DNA from: SZUA-309 sp965215995
GTDB lineage: Bacteria; Pseudomonadota; Gammaproteobacteria; Pseudomonadales; Azotimanducaceae
DNA: 64,000 bases
Assembly (NCBI GenBank): GCA_965215995.1
Contig: OZ244128.1
Location: forward strand, 1,798,001 to 1,862,000
Direction: 5' to 3'
Part shown: positions 1-7,940 of the stretch, piece after piece
Layout: every line of letters starts with the position of its first letter
Position numbering within the stretch: the first letter of the stretch is position 1
Program-made: the position numbers and the translations under genes
The notes under the pieces: model-generated
The model's input: only the letters and a program-made list of their open reading frames with translations
The model's database searches: none
Told to the model about the DNA's origin: nothing

Positions 1-1110
1 AACCTCTGCCGTCAACGCGTCGCTGAACGCAACCAGATCGGCCATGCTGTGCAGATCCCTGTTGAAATGGGGAACGAGCTGGCGGGGCTGATCCAGATTG
101 TCGAGCAACGCCAACGACCGGCTATCGGCCTCCGCGAGATGCCTGGCGTCCGCAAGGGCCGCCGTCACTCGTGCTGCCAGACTATCCCGCCCGGGGCTTG
201 CAAGCGCATCGAGCCGGGTCCGATCTGCACTGGACATCTCCATCGCGGAGACCGGCAGGTGAGCTCGGTTCACCAGCACACCAGCAATGCCCATGCCGTC
301 GCTACCGAGGCGTTCGGCAAACCGACCAGCCTGACCCAGGCTCACCGGTTCCGGGGCGCAAACAAGCAGGAAACGGGTACCGGGCTCCGACATCAACGAC
401 AGGACCCGCTGCGACCGCTCCTTCAACCCCTCGAACATGCTGGAGAATGCCAGCAGAAAGTTGGATAGATCCGCGAGCATCTCCAACCCGCTCAATCGCT
501 CCAGAAACTTGAGCGTCAAGGCGGACGACTGCCGGAAGAAACTGAACTGCGCCCGCGCCGCTAAGCCGTACGGCGCCAGCAACATCTGCGTGAAGGAGCC
601 ATCGAGCAGATCGATCAGTCTTTTTGGCGCATCGAGAAAATCAAGCGCGTGCTGCGCGGGCGGCGTGTCCACGATCAGCAGATCGTGGTCCCCGGCATTG
701 TGAATCTCCAGCACCCGCTCCATCGCAATCAACTCCCGGGAGCCACCGAGTGTGGTGGAAAGTTGCTGGTAGTAGCTGTTCGCAAAAATGGTGTCCCGCA
801 CACGATCGTCGGGCGCATAGGTTTCCACCATGTGGTCGAACGTGCGCTTGGTGTCCAGCATCATGGCAGAGAGGCTGCCGGGTGCCTCCAGCGCCACCGA
901 TTGCGGATCGTTGTTCAGACTGTCCAGACCCATGGCCTGGGCCAGGCGTTTGGCCGGATCGATGGTCATCACTACGGTGGATCGTCCGGATCGAGCAGCC
1001 AGCACACCCAGAGAAGCGGCGCTCGTGGTCTTACCGACGCCACCCGCACCACAACAGATGATCACGCTCTGCTCGCGCACCAGCGCCTCCAGGTCCAGCC
1101 GATCAGTCAT
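1..1110 (-). CDS. ArsA/GET3-like ATPase, partial (C-terminus beyond window)
   Basis: This frame runs open from an ATG at 1110 to the left edge (370 codons) and is the second of two tandem ArsA-type P-loop ATPases. The N-terminus has a Walker A motif near residue 21, GAGGVGKT, and later TIDPAKRLAQ and VDTPPAQHALD, which match switch regions of the ArsA/GET3 family. Family members hydrolyse ATP to drive arsenite export or tail-anchored protein delivery. Which applies here is unknown. ArsA-type motifs normally read GKGGVGKT, and the signature lysine is replaced by alanine in this copy. The start overlaps the end of the upstream ATPase by 8 bases, so the two are translationally linked and may form a heterodimer. 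No arsenite pump lies next to it in the window. Confidence 0.85.
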   Translation of the reverse strand, partial: MTDRLDLEALVREQSVIICCGAGGVGKTTSAASLGVLAARSGRSTVVMTIDPAKRLAQAMGLDSLNNDPQSVALEAPGSLSAMMLDTKRTFDHMVETYAPDDRVRDTIFANSYYQQLSTTLGGSRELIAMERVLEIHNAGDHDLLIVDTPPAQHALDFLDAPKRLIDLLDGSFTQMLLAPYGLAARAQFSFFRQSSALTLKFLERLSGLEMLADLSNFLLAFSSMFEGLKERSQRVLSLMSEPGTRFLLVCAPEPVSLGQAGRFAERLGSDGMGIAGVLVNRAHLPVSAMEMSSADRTRLDALASPGRDSLAARVTAALADARHLAEADSRSLALLDNLDQPRQLVPHFNRDLHSMADLVAFSDALTAEV

Positions 1111-1993
1111 CCGGCACCTGTGCTTCAAGTTGACCGGCCAGCCCGGTTAGAAGTGCGGCCGGCTCGTGATCAATGACTCTGGGTAATTCCCACAGCCTGC
1201 GCGCCTCACGCCCCAGCAAGCCAAGTGCTGCCTCCTGACTGGCAGCAAGCTCGCTTTCACAACGTGCTGCCTCGACGGCAGCCACCAGCGCCGGGCCGGG
1301 TGCGGTGATAGATGCCATAGCCTTGATCTCTTCGGTGCTGAAACGTGATGGCACCCTTTGATTCACAATCATGGGCCCCAGTCCCATCCTGCGCTCAGCA
1401 AGAAAGGCTTCGAGCTCCAGCGCTTCTCGAACAGCCATCTCCTCCGCCAGCGTAATCAGCACAACCCGGGTACGTTCCGGGTTCATGAGCAGATCCTGGA
1501 TCCTGCGGGCATTGTGATTGAGTGGACCAACGAGAACGGCTTTCAAAGTAGCAGCCGGCACGTCCACAAGCGTCTTCAGATGGCCGGTCGCGGGTGCATC
1601 GAACACCACCTTCGAGAAGCCTGATTCCGTTGCCAGATCATAGAGCTTGCCGAGACACATCAGCTCTTCGAAGCCTGGTGCAGCTTCAGCAAAATCGCGG
1701 AACATCCGACTGTTCAAAAACGTGTCGTACATGCCGGAAAACGGTACTTTCCTGTGCACGTACTCACGAATGGCCGCAAAGGCATCCACTCGCATCACCC
1801 AGAGATTGTTCGCCGCTTCCTGCGGCTCGTAAGTGAGCGGCACGTCGAACAGGGGGTGACGCTCAGTCTGGCCGTCAAGACTGACGAGCACGGTTTTAGC
1901 CTCGCGAGCGCAGAGATCGGCAATCGCGCTCGCGACCACCGTTTTGCCAACGCCGCCCTTACCGCTGACGACGATCAGACGTTCTCGAAACAC
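1103..1993 (-). CDS. ArsA/GET3-like ATPase, first of a tandem pair
   Basis: The product is 296 residues, starts at a GTG and opens directly with the deviant Walker A GKGGVGKT (about residues 11-18), complete with the signature lysine. VSLDGQTERHPLF and FDAPATGHLKTL fit the switch I and switch II positions of single-domain ArsA/GET3 ATPases. It is a cytosolic ATPase by family. The substrate is unknown, and the CxxC zinc motif of eukaryotic GET3 is absent. Its stop overlaps the start of the downstream partner at 1110. Paired single-domain ArsA homologues are known from actinobacteria, where the two proteins act together, and the same layout is inferred here. The promoter probably lies between 1994 and 2128, shared with the divergent hotdog gene. 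Confidence 0.88.
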   Translation of the reverse strand: MFRERLIVVSGKGGVGKTVVASAIADLCAREAKTVLVSLDGQTERHPLFDVPLTYEPQEAANNLWVMRVDAFAAIREYVHRKVPFSGMYDTFLNSRMFRDFAEAAPGFEELMCLGKLYDLATESGFSKVVFDAPATGHLKTLVDVPAATLKAVLVGPLNHNARRIQDLLMNPERTRVVLITLAEEMAVREALELEAFLAERRMGLGPMIVNQRVPSRFSTEEIKAMASITAPGPALVAAVEAARCESELAASQEAALGLLGREARRLWELPRVIDHEPAALLTGLAGQLEAQVPDD

Positions 1994-2091
1994 CAGGCAA
2001 CCATCGCCAGTGGGAATACAGGCTTACTATTATCCCCTGATCCGGCAGAATACGAACATACGCTGAAACCGACAGTCGGCTTCCTCACCGG

Positions 2092-2113
2092 CAACCAGGC
2101 AGCAACCAGGCAG
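2092..2113. repeat. 11-bp tandem duplication
   Basis: The unit caaccaggcag is present twice in direct succession, followed by a third partial copy (caacgag). It lies just upstream of the hotdog gene start at 2129, in the divergent intergenic region. Confidence 0.8.
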
Positions 2114-2128
2114 CAACGAGATACCCAC

Positions 2129-2902
2129 ATGGGCACCTACGAGGTGGTGGCGCGGAACTTCTCCGAGGCCCACGAAAACAAGATTCACAGTGACGAGGTC
2201 GCGCAGAAGTACGGCTTCAAAGGCGCGCTGGTACCCGGTGTGGCTGTCTGGGGCCACCTGACCCATCCGTTGGTGGAACAGTTCGGCGAGCGCTGGCTCA
2301 GTCAATCGCTAAGCGAGACAAGGTTTTTCAAGCCTGCTTATCACGGCGATCGGCTGATCATCAGCATGGAAGAAGACGACGGTGGTTTTCTGGTGCGGGG
2401 TCACAACGAAGAAGGCACTCTGCTTGCCGAGATCCGCACCCGAATGCCGGAGGAGATGCCTCCCGCGGAAGATCAGTCCGTTTTCGACCAGCCACGGCGT
2501 GATGCCGCGAGGCTGGAGATGACCTGGGATGAGGTGAACGAGGGTGAGCCTTTCCCCGAATGGCACTTCCAGATCATCACGGATGAGAACCAGCGCTACG
2601 CACGCGAAATCACCGATGACCTGGTGCTTTACCAACATCTGGCCCATCCGCACTGGCTGCTCTCCGTCGCCAACCAGGCGCTGATCCGGGAGTACGAGAT
2701 GCCGGCGTGGATCCATGCGGGTTCCGAGGTTCGCTTCAGAGAGCTGGTCCGCGTGGGTGACACGCTTGCTGTAAACGCTGTGCCACTTTCAAAGTGGGAG
2801 CGAAAGGGCCATCAATTTGTGCGGCTTTACATCAGCTACCATCGGCTAAACGTGCTCACGACCGAAATCTTCCACACTGCTATTTTTCGGGTGGCTGAGT
2901 GA
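2129..2902 (+). CDS. MaoC-like double-hotdog acyl-CoA hydratase/thioesterase-like protein
   Basis: The product has 257 residues from the ATG at 2129. An open frame extends further upstream, but it is antisense to the ArsA gene and the protein-like region begins at MGTYEVVARNFSE. The N-terminal half has a MaoC-type region (ENKIHSDEVAQKYGFKGALVPG, about residues 14-35) with the G-x-x-A-L-V-P-G turn of hotdog hydratases. The C-terminal half resembles a second hotdog fold, including GSEVRFRELVRVGDTL. Members hydrate enoyl-CoA or bind acyl thioesters. The catalytic Asp/His pair is not obvious, so it may be a non-enzymatic or divergent member. The stop TGA shares its last base with the ATG of the formyltransferase (TGATG), which indicates translational coupling. 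Confidence 0.7.
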   Translation: MGTYEVVARNFSEAHENKIHSDEVAQKYGFKGALVPGVAVWGHLTHPLVEQFGERWLSQSLSETRFFKPAYHGDRLIISMEEDDGGFLVRGHNEEGTLLAEIRTRMPEEMPPAEDQSVFDQPRRDAARLEMTWDEVNEGEPFPEWHFQIITDENQRYAREITDDLVLYQHLAHPHWLLSVANQALIREYEMPAWIHAGSEVRFRELVRVGDTLAVNAVPLSKWERKGHQFVRLYISYHRLNVLTTEIFHTAIFRVAE

Positions 2903-3492
2903 TGCGTATTGCCGCACTGGCCTCCCACGGCGGTTCGATACTGCAAGCGGTGATCGATGCCTGTGAATCGGGAGAACTCCCGGCCGAAGTGGCTCTGGTT
3001 GTCAGCAACAACAGCAACTCTGGTGCACTGGCGCGAGCCAGATCACACGGTATAGCCACGGCGCATCTGAGCAGCAGGAGCCATCCGGATCCAGACGCCT
3101 TGGATGAAGCTATCGAACAGGCGCTTGTGGCTGCAGAGACAGATTGGGTCCTGCTCTCCGGCTACATGAAGAAACTCGGCCCACGCACATTGACGCGCTA
3201 TCGCAACCGCATCCTCAACACCCATCCCGCGCTGCTACCGAAGTACGGCGGGAAGGGGTTCTACGGCAGCAAAGTGCACGAAGCTGTGATTCAAGCAGGC
3301 GAGACCGAGTCTGGCGCCACCGTGCACCTTGTGGATGGGGAATACGACACCGGCCCCATTCTCGCGCAGGTGAGAGTTCCCGTGCGCAGCGACGACACGG
3401 CGGAAATGCTGGAAGAGCGGGTGAAGGAAGCAGAGCGCAAACTGATCGTGATCACCCTTGGAGAGCTGGCCAACCGGCGCAAGGCGTCTTGA
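2902..3492 (+). CDS. PurN-like formyltransferase
   Basis: The product has 196 residues and resembles phosphoribosylglycinamide formyltransferase (GART), which transfers a formyl group from 10-formyl-THF in purine synthesis. The N-terminus reads IAALASHGGSILQAVIDAC, matching the nucleotide-binding start of PurN. LNTHPALLPKYGGKG carries the catalytic Asn and His, and GEYDTGPI carries the catalytic Asp. The glycine-rich first loop is SHGGS where PurN usually has SGNGS, and no purM lies beside it. It may therefore be a paralogue with a different amine substrate. The ATG at 2902 was preferred over the GTG at 2899 because it overlaps the upstream stop as TGATG, a common coupled arrangement. Confidence 0.72.
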   Translation: MRIAALASHGGSILQAVIDACESGELPAEVALVVSNNSNSGALARARSHGIATAHLSSRSHPDPDALDEAIEQALVAAETDWVLLSGYMKKLGPRTLTRYRNRILNTHPALLPKYGGKGFYGSKVHEAVIQAGETESGATVHLVDGEYDTGPILAQVRVPVRSDDTAEMLEERVKEAERKLIVITLGELANRRKAS

Positions 3493-3508
3493 TCTAAACT
3501 GCCCTCCA

Positions 3509-4723
3509 TCAGCCCGTGCTCACGGTTTCTATCTCCAGCTCTCCCTCGAGTGTGCGATGCACCGGACAGCGATCGGCGATTTCCATGAGCCGCGTCTTCT
3601 GCTCGTCGTTCAGCGGGCCTTCGAATGAGATCTCGCGGTGCAATATCTCGAGCTTGCTCTCTGCCGCGTCACAGTCCTCACAATCGTCACGGTGTTTGCG
3701 ACTGTGAGAGAGACTGACCGTCACGTTTTCCAGTGGCCACGATTTCCGGTTGGCATACATCCGTATGGTCATTGAGGTGCAGGCACCGAGTGCCGCGAGC
3801 AAGTGCTCGTAGGGATCCGGACCCAGATTGTCCCCACCAAGCCGTTTGGGCTCGTCGGCAAGCCAATGATGATCGTCCGAGTACAGATCTCGCAGGAAGC
3901 GTTGGTTGCCTTCACCGACGTGGAGTTTGCCCCGCTCCACCGAGGGAGCTTCAGACTCTGGCTGCCTCGGCAGATAAGATTCAGCCCAGGCCGCAATAGT
4001 GGACGCCACGTATTGAGCGCGACCGATATCGCTCAGCAGATGGTCCGCTCCGTCGATCGAAATAAAGCTCTTCGGATGCTTCGCGGCCTGGAAGATCTTG
4101 CCTGCCTCATCAATGGATACCACCTCATCCAGCGGCGCGTGCAGGATCAGCAGCGCCCGCTTCCACTGCCCGATCACTGCGCCGAGATCCTGCGCCCTCA
4201 GGTCGTCCAGAAACTCCTTCTGGATCCGGAACGCACGACCCGCAAGGCTGACCTCTGCCTCGCCACTCGACTCGATGGCAGCCAGATCTGCCTGAAACTG
4301 CTTGATCACGTGGTCCGGCGTAGCTGGTGCACCGATGGTCGCCACAGCCTTTACTTCCGCAATCTGACCGCCTGCGAACAGCGCCGCCGCACCACCCAGG
4401 CTGTGCCCGATCAGCAGGCTCGGCGCCCTACCGGAATCTCGAAGGAAATCCGCCGCTGCGACCAGATCCGTTACATTCGAGGAGAAATTGGTGTTGGCAA
4501 AATCGCCCTCGGAACCACCCAGACCTGTGAAGTCAAATCGGAGCACACCGATACCCCGCGCGGTCAGACCTCTGGAAATGCGGGCTGCCGCTGCGATGTC
4601 TTTGCCGCAGGTAAAGCAATGCGCGAAAAGCGCGTGAGCCTTCGGCGGCGATTCCGGAAGCTCCAGAAGCGCCGCCAGGCTTTCGCCGCGACCATTCGGA
4701 AACTCGACTTTCTCTCTACTCAT
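3509..4723 (-). CDS. Bifunctional alpha/beta-hydrolase / OsmC-family fusion
   Basis: The product has 404 residues from the ATG at 4723, which is preceded by a good ribosome-binding site (AAGGGAG). Residues 1 to about 255 form an alpha/beta hydrolase with the nucleophile elbow GHSLGG and the late pair LDEVV and DGADHLLSD. From about residue 265 the sequence is OsmC-like, with LLAALGACTSMTIRMYA and a second cysteine in DRCPVHRTLE, the two-cysteine signature of OsmC/Ohr peroxidases. This two-domain order is a known architecture in proteobacteria. OsmC members reduce organic hydroperoxides with thiols, and the hydrolase substrate is unknown. An extra cysteine cluster (CEDCDAAES) lies between the two OsmC cysteines. 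The gene is convergent with the formyltransferase. Confidence 0.85.
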   Translation of the reverse strand: MSREKVEFPNGRGESLAALLELPESPPKAHALFAHCFTCGKDIAAAARISRGLTARGIGVLRFDFTGLGGSEGDFANTNFSSNVTDLVAAADFLRDSGRAPSLLIGHSLGGAAALFAGGQIAEVKAVATIGAPATPDHVIKQFQADLAAIESSGEAEVSLAGRAFRIQKEFLDDLRAQDLGAVIGQWKRALLILHAPLDEVVSIDEAGKIFQAAKHPKSFISIDGADHLLSDIGRAQYVASTIAAWAESYLPRQPESEAPSVERGKLHVGEGNQRFLRDLYSDDHHWLADEPKRLGGDNLGPDPYEHLLAALGACTSMTIRMYANRKSWPLENVTVSLSHSRKHRDDCEDCDAAESKLEILHREISFEGPLNDEQKTRLMEIADRCPVHRTLEGELEIETVSTG

Positions 4724-5055
4724 GTAATCTCCCTTGCTACGAACGGCGAGCGTCTGGAACGAAGGGAGTGAACAGAAGAAAGACGCCCAAGTCGAGGGGA
4801 ACGACCGGGCGCCTTGTGTGTAACACCGACAAGGGTCTGTAGGGGAGAGAAAGGCGCCGGTGTCACATCGTTTTATCCAGTGCAGAAGACGTGCCAACCG
4901 TGCACGCCATCTGGCCATCGTGGTCTAAGCAGTCGATTTACCTTGGTTTACTGCTCAGGCTGGGACGTCAACTACGTTTTTCGACCGGCGATCCTGAGAT
5001 CGGTGCACCAAACTGGTTCGCAACAGCGTGAGCGTGCGCCAGAAAGGGGAACGCA
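4724..5055. other. Intergenic region without a recognisable gene
   Basis: About 330 bases separate the hydrolase-OsmC start (which reads leftward from 4723) from the 3' end of the phosphatase gene at 5056. Open frames here have no protein-like composition. The right part must contain the hydrolase promoter, but I see no clear -35/-10 pair. No repeat or strong hairpin was found. Confidence 0.6.
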
Positions 5056-5871
5056 TCACCCTCTCAGCACTTCGAGGGCACGTTCATGCAGCTTCCAGTT
5101 CCCGGATGCGAGCACCGTACCACCAAGACTCGGGTTGCCCCCGTCGTAAGTCGTCACCACACCGCCCGCGCCTTCGATGATGGGGATCAGCCCCTGGATA
5201 TCATACGGATTCAGAGTGCCATCCGTTGCCAGGTCAACAAATCCCATGGCCAGCATTCCATAGATGTAGCAGTCGCCACCGTATTTCGAGAGTTTCGCCT
5301 GTGATTCCAATCGCCGGAAAGCATCACCTTCCTCGCCCTTGAAATATTTCGGCGATGTGGTGGTGAGCACGGCATCAGAGATCTCGTGACACGCTCTGGT
5401 CTGAAGCCGGCGACTTGCACCATCGTGACGGAACTCCGCCATCCGGCCATCTCCGCACCAGAGCTCCTCCGTATAGGGCTGATACATCACGCCAACGAGG
5501 GGACGCTCGCCATCGAACAAGCCCAGCAGCAGTCCCCAGTGCAGCATGCCGCTCATGAAAGCACGGGTGCCATCGATAGGATCGATCACCCAGGTCAGAC
5601 CATTGCCGGTATCCAATCCGAACTCCTCCCCGCAGACACCGTGGGACGGGAATTCGGCTCTGATCAGATCGCGTAAAATCATCTCCGCAGCCTTGTCGGC
5701 CTCGGTCACCGGGTCGAACCCAACTCCTTCGAGCTTGTTCTCGATGACGGTTTCCGATCGGAAGTACGGCAGAGTTGCACGACCGGCTTCGACTGCCGCA
5801 TTAGCAGCGAACTCGAGAAACATCTTCCGCTGATCGTCTGAAACCGAGACGGGGGCTGAAAACTCAAGCAT
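5056..5871 (-). CDS. hisN: Histidinol-phosphatase (HisN type, inositol monophosphatase family)
   Basis: The product has 271 residues, the usual family length. The metal-binding motifs of the IMPase superfamily are present in order: GEEFG, WVIDPIDGTRAF, and a late GGDCYIYGMLAMG followed by LNPYDIQGLIPIIEGAGG. The GGDCY...LNPYD form is typical of HisN-type histidinol-phosphate phosphatases rather than SuhB. The enzyme would dephosphorylate L-histidinol phosphate in histidine synthesis using Mg2+, in the cytosol. No other his gene is nearby, so a broader monophosphatase role cannot be excluded. The gene is divergent from ridA with 78 bases between the starts. Confidence 0.85.
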   Translation of the reverse strand: MLEFSAPVSVSDDQRKMFLEFAANAAVEAGRATLPYFRSETVIENKLEGVGFDPVTEADKAAEMILRDLIRAEFPSHGVCGEEFGLDTGNGLTWVIDPIDGTRAFMSGMLHWGLLLGLFDGERPLVGVMYQPYTEELWCGDGRMAEFRHDGASRRLQTRACHEISDAVLTTTSPKYFKGEEGDAFRRLESQAKLSKYGGDCYIYGMLAMGFVDLATDGTLNPYDIQGLIPIIEGAGGVVTTYDGGNPSLGGTVLASGNWKLHERALEVLRG

Positions 5872-5949
5872 GCGGCATTATGGACCAGGCCTTAACCTGA
5901 CTGCAGTCCTAATCTAAGATCAACTCATACACACTGAACGGAGAGAGAA

Positions 5950-6330
5950 ATGCCTCGCGAAGTCGTAAACCCAGCCAGCCACAAACCCACCGCCGACGCG
6001 TTTCACTTTTCAGCGGCCGCCAAAGCGAGCGGATTGCTGATTCTCTCCGGCCAGATCGGCGCAAATGTCGATGGTTCCCCGATATCCGCTGAAGATGAAT
6101 TCCGGAATGCCTGGAAGGGAATCGGCGACGTCCTCGCCGAAGCCGGCAAGGGCTACGAGGACATTCTCGAGTACACCAGCTACCACGTGAACATGCATGA
6201 TCACCTGGGTGCCTTCATGAAGGTGCGAGATGAGTTCATTTCAGAACCGTGGCCAGCTTGGACAGCGATCGGATGCACGGATCTGGCTGTGCCTTCGGCT
6301 CGGGTGGAGATTAAGGTTGTGGCGGGTTAA
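5950..6330 (+). CDS. RidA/YjgF-family protein
   Basis: The product has 126 residues and a good ribosome-binding site (CGGAGAGAG) before the ATG. Motifs typical of the RidA family are visible: LLILSGQIG near residue 32, a central VLAEAGKGYEDILEYTSYH, and the C-terminal AWTAIGCTDLAVPSARVEIK. RidA proteins hydrolyse reactive enamine/imine intermediates from PLP enzymes, but the subfamily here is unclear. In the C-terminal motif the usual catalytic arginine sits in the form PSARVEIK. It is the last gene of normal composition before the AT-rich signalling operon. Confidence 0.85.
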   Translation: MPREVVNPASHKPTADAFHFSAAAKASGLLILSGQIGANVDGSPISAEDEFRNAWKGIGDVLAEAGKGYEDILEYTSYHVNMHDHLGAFMKVRDEFISEPWPAWTAIGCTDLAVPSARVEIKVVAG

Positions 6331-6497
6331 GAAAACCATGACCGTACATCAACACATTTACGCCAGTCATCGGAAACTGTGACGAATTTCACCTAACCTT
6401 CTGTATTCCGCCACATAATAGATGCCACTCATACAAAGCACCCAAACGGACGAGGGTCGCAATGAGCAACGCCTAAGTCGCTCGATTTCGAACGAAC
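6331..6497 (+). promoter_or_regulatory. Presumed promoter region of the signalling operon
   Basis: These 167 bases separate ridA from the cyclase and are more AT-rich than the DNA to the left. They contain no protein-like frame and should hold the operon promoter. No convincing -35/-10 pair or palindrome was found. No clear Shine-Dalgarno sequence precedes the ATG at 6498. Confidence 0.35.
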
Positions 6498-7940
6498 ATG
6501 AAGTGGGTCGAAACAGCCATAACATATCTGTTTCCAGCTGTTCTGCTGGACGGCAAACCGTGGCGACAGATGTGGGAGGACAAAGAACGCGAGATCTTCA
6601 CGACCGTCTGCAAGTACTTCTTCGCGTTCGCCAGCATCGTCTATCTAGGTCACCACTTCTTCTATGATGTTCCCATGGGGCTGGAGCCTGCCAGCCAGTG
6701 GTTTGCATTCCGAATGGTAGTGACAACAACAGGTGTGTGTGCCTCGGCGTTCTATTTTAGTCCGCTGGCCAATTCCAAGTACTACAAAGTTCCAGCGATT
6801 ATTGCGACATGGATCTTCTGTTACACCCAAGCAATGATCGTGACGTGGTGGGACGGAACACCTTGGCTCTACAGCTTCGTGTTTGTATCTGTTTCAATGA
6901 TCATCCTTCGATTAACACCTATCATGTCGATGGTGCTGTCCAGTGCGATGATGCTGTCACAAGCACCGTTCTTACTCGAAGCCGGTGTGCCCGCATCGAG
7001 TATTGTGAGTACAGCAGTGTTCGTCCTTCTGGTGATTGGCGCTATTCGTTCTTCGCATATCGCCGACATTAAGAACTTCGTTCTGGATCAAGAGAACGTC
7101 TCAGCTCAAAAACAAATCATTGAATTGAACATCGAGTTCGCAGACCGATTGAGGGCGTTTATTCCGAAGGTTATAGCTCGAAGACTAGAAGAATATGTGA
7201 ATCACAGCCGCCTCACGATCTTGCAAGCGGCAGTCGAAGTCTTGCGCCCTAGGGAAAGAGAAGTAGCGTGCTTATTCAGTGACATAAGAGGATATACGCA
7301 GGGGTCCAAAGACCTGCAAGCTTTTATCAACAACAGCGTGCTGCCCGAGGTGAAAGCTTGCTCAGACCTTGTCGAGGATCACGATGGCATTCCTCGCAAA
7401 GTAGGCGATCTCATCTTCGCCTACTTCGACAACGAAGACAGCCAGAGGAACGTACTAAACTCGCTAATGGCCGCTATGGAGATTGCCCGTCTGAACCAGG
7501 ATATGAACGCCACGTTTACCGAATCCGAGATTCGAAGGTACATATTGTTGTCATCAGGTGAGGCGATTGTCGGGAATCTAGGGGGGCTTGACTCATCAAT
7601 AGAGATTACGGCCCTCGGTTCTCCAGTAAACCTTCTAAGCAGGCTTGATGACCTTACAAAAGAACCGGCTATTGCGGAACTATTGAATCCGAGTGATATC
7701 ATTGCCTGTGAGAGCACCATTTCCGCACTTAACCGGCTTGGAATCAAAATCGACATCGTACCAATCGACGTCCACCAGCTTGATTTGAGCATCCGAGATT
7801 TCCCTGAAACTCGGATGATCTACCGAATTGAGCCAACGGATTCTAACTTCGAAAAGGTTAGGTCCGTTTACGGGTGCCTGATTTCCCCAGAAGTACAACG
7901 TGGACACGTAAATGGCGAACACGCCTCGGGACAAGTTTGA
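6498..7940 (+). CDS. Membrane class III adenylate cyclase with six-helix sensor-like anchor
   Basis: The product has 480 residues. Residues 35-185 contain about six hydrophobic segments, followed by a helical linker with the FIPKVIARRLEEY pattern that commonly precedes cyclase domains. The catalytic domain begins near 255. It has the first metal aspartate in LFSDIRGYT (D262), the second in VGDLIFAYF (D304), an adenine-type lysine just before it (K301), and the transition-state Asn/Arg pair in GSPVNLLSRL (N378, R382). It therefore looks catalytically competent and ATP-specific, producing cAMP at the inner membrane. It heads a five-gene run whose members overlap or are at most about 26 bases apart, and its last 29 bases overlap the PilZ-acyltransferase. 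It is AT-rich compared with flanking genes. A signal-receptor role for the membrane anchor is inference. Confidence 0.85.
   Translation: MKWVETAITYLFPAVLLDGKPWRQMWEDKEREIFTTVCKYFFAFASIVYLGHHFFYDVPMGLEPASQWFAFRMVVTTTGVCASAFYFSPLANSKYYKVPAIIATWIFCYTQAMIVTWWDGTPWLYSFVFVSVSMIILRLTPIMSMVLSSAMMLSQAPFLLEAGVPASSIVSTAVFVLLVIGAIRSSHIADIKNFVLDQENVSAQKQIIELNIEFADRLRAFIPKVIARRLEEYVNHSRLTILQAAVEVLRPREREVACLFSDIRGYTQGSKDLQAFINNSVLPEVKACSDLVEDHDGIPRKVGDLIFAYFDNEDSQRNVLNSLMAAMEIARLNQDMNATFTESEIRRYILLSSGEAIVGNLGGLDSSIEITALGSPVNLLSRLDDLTKEPAIAELLNPSDIIACESTISALNRLGIKIDIVPIDVHQLDLSIRDFPETRMIYRIEPTDSNFEKVRSVYGCLISPEVQRGHVNGEHASGQV

Noticed and set aside
4814..5149. 111-codon + frame in the intergenic region after the hydrolase-OsmC gene
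   Set aside because: It runs into the antisense side of hisN and has no recognisable motif, codon pattern or ribosome-binding site.
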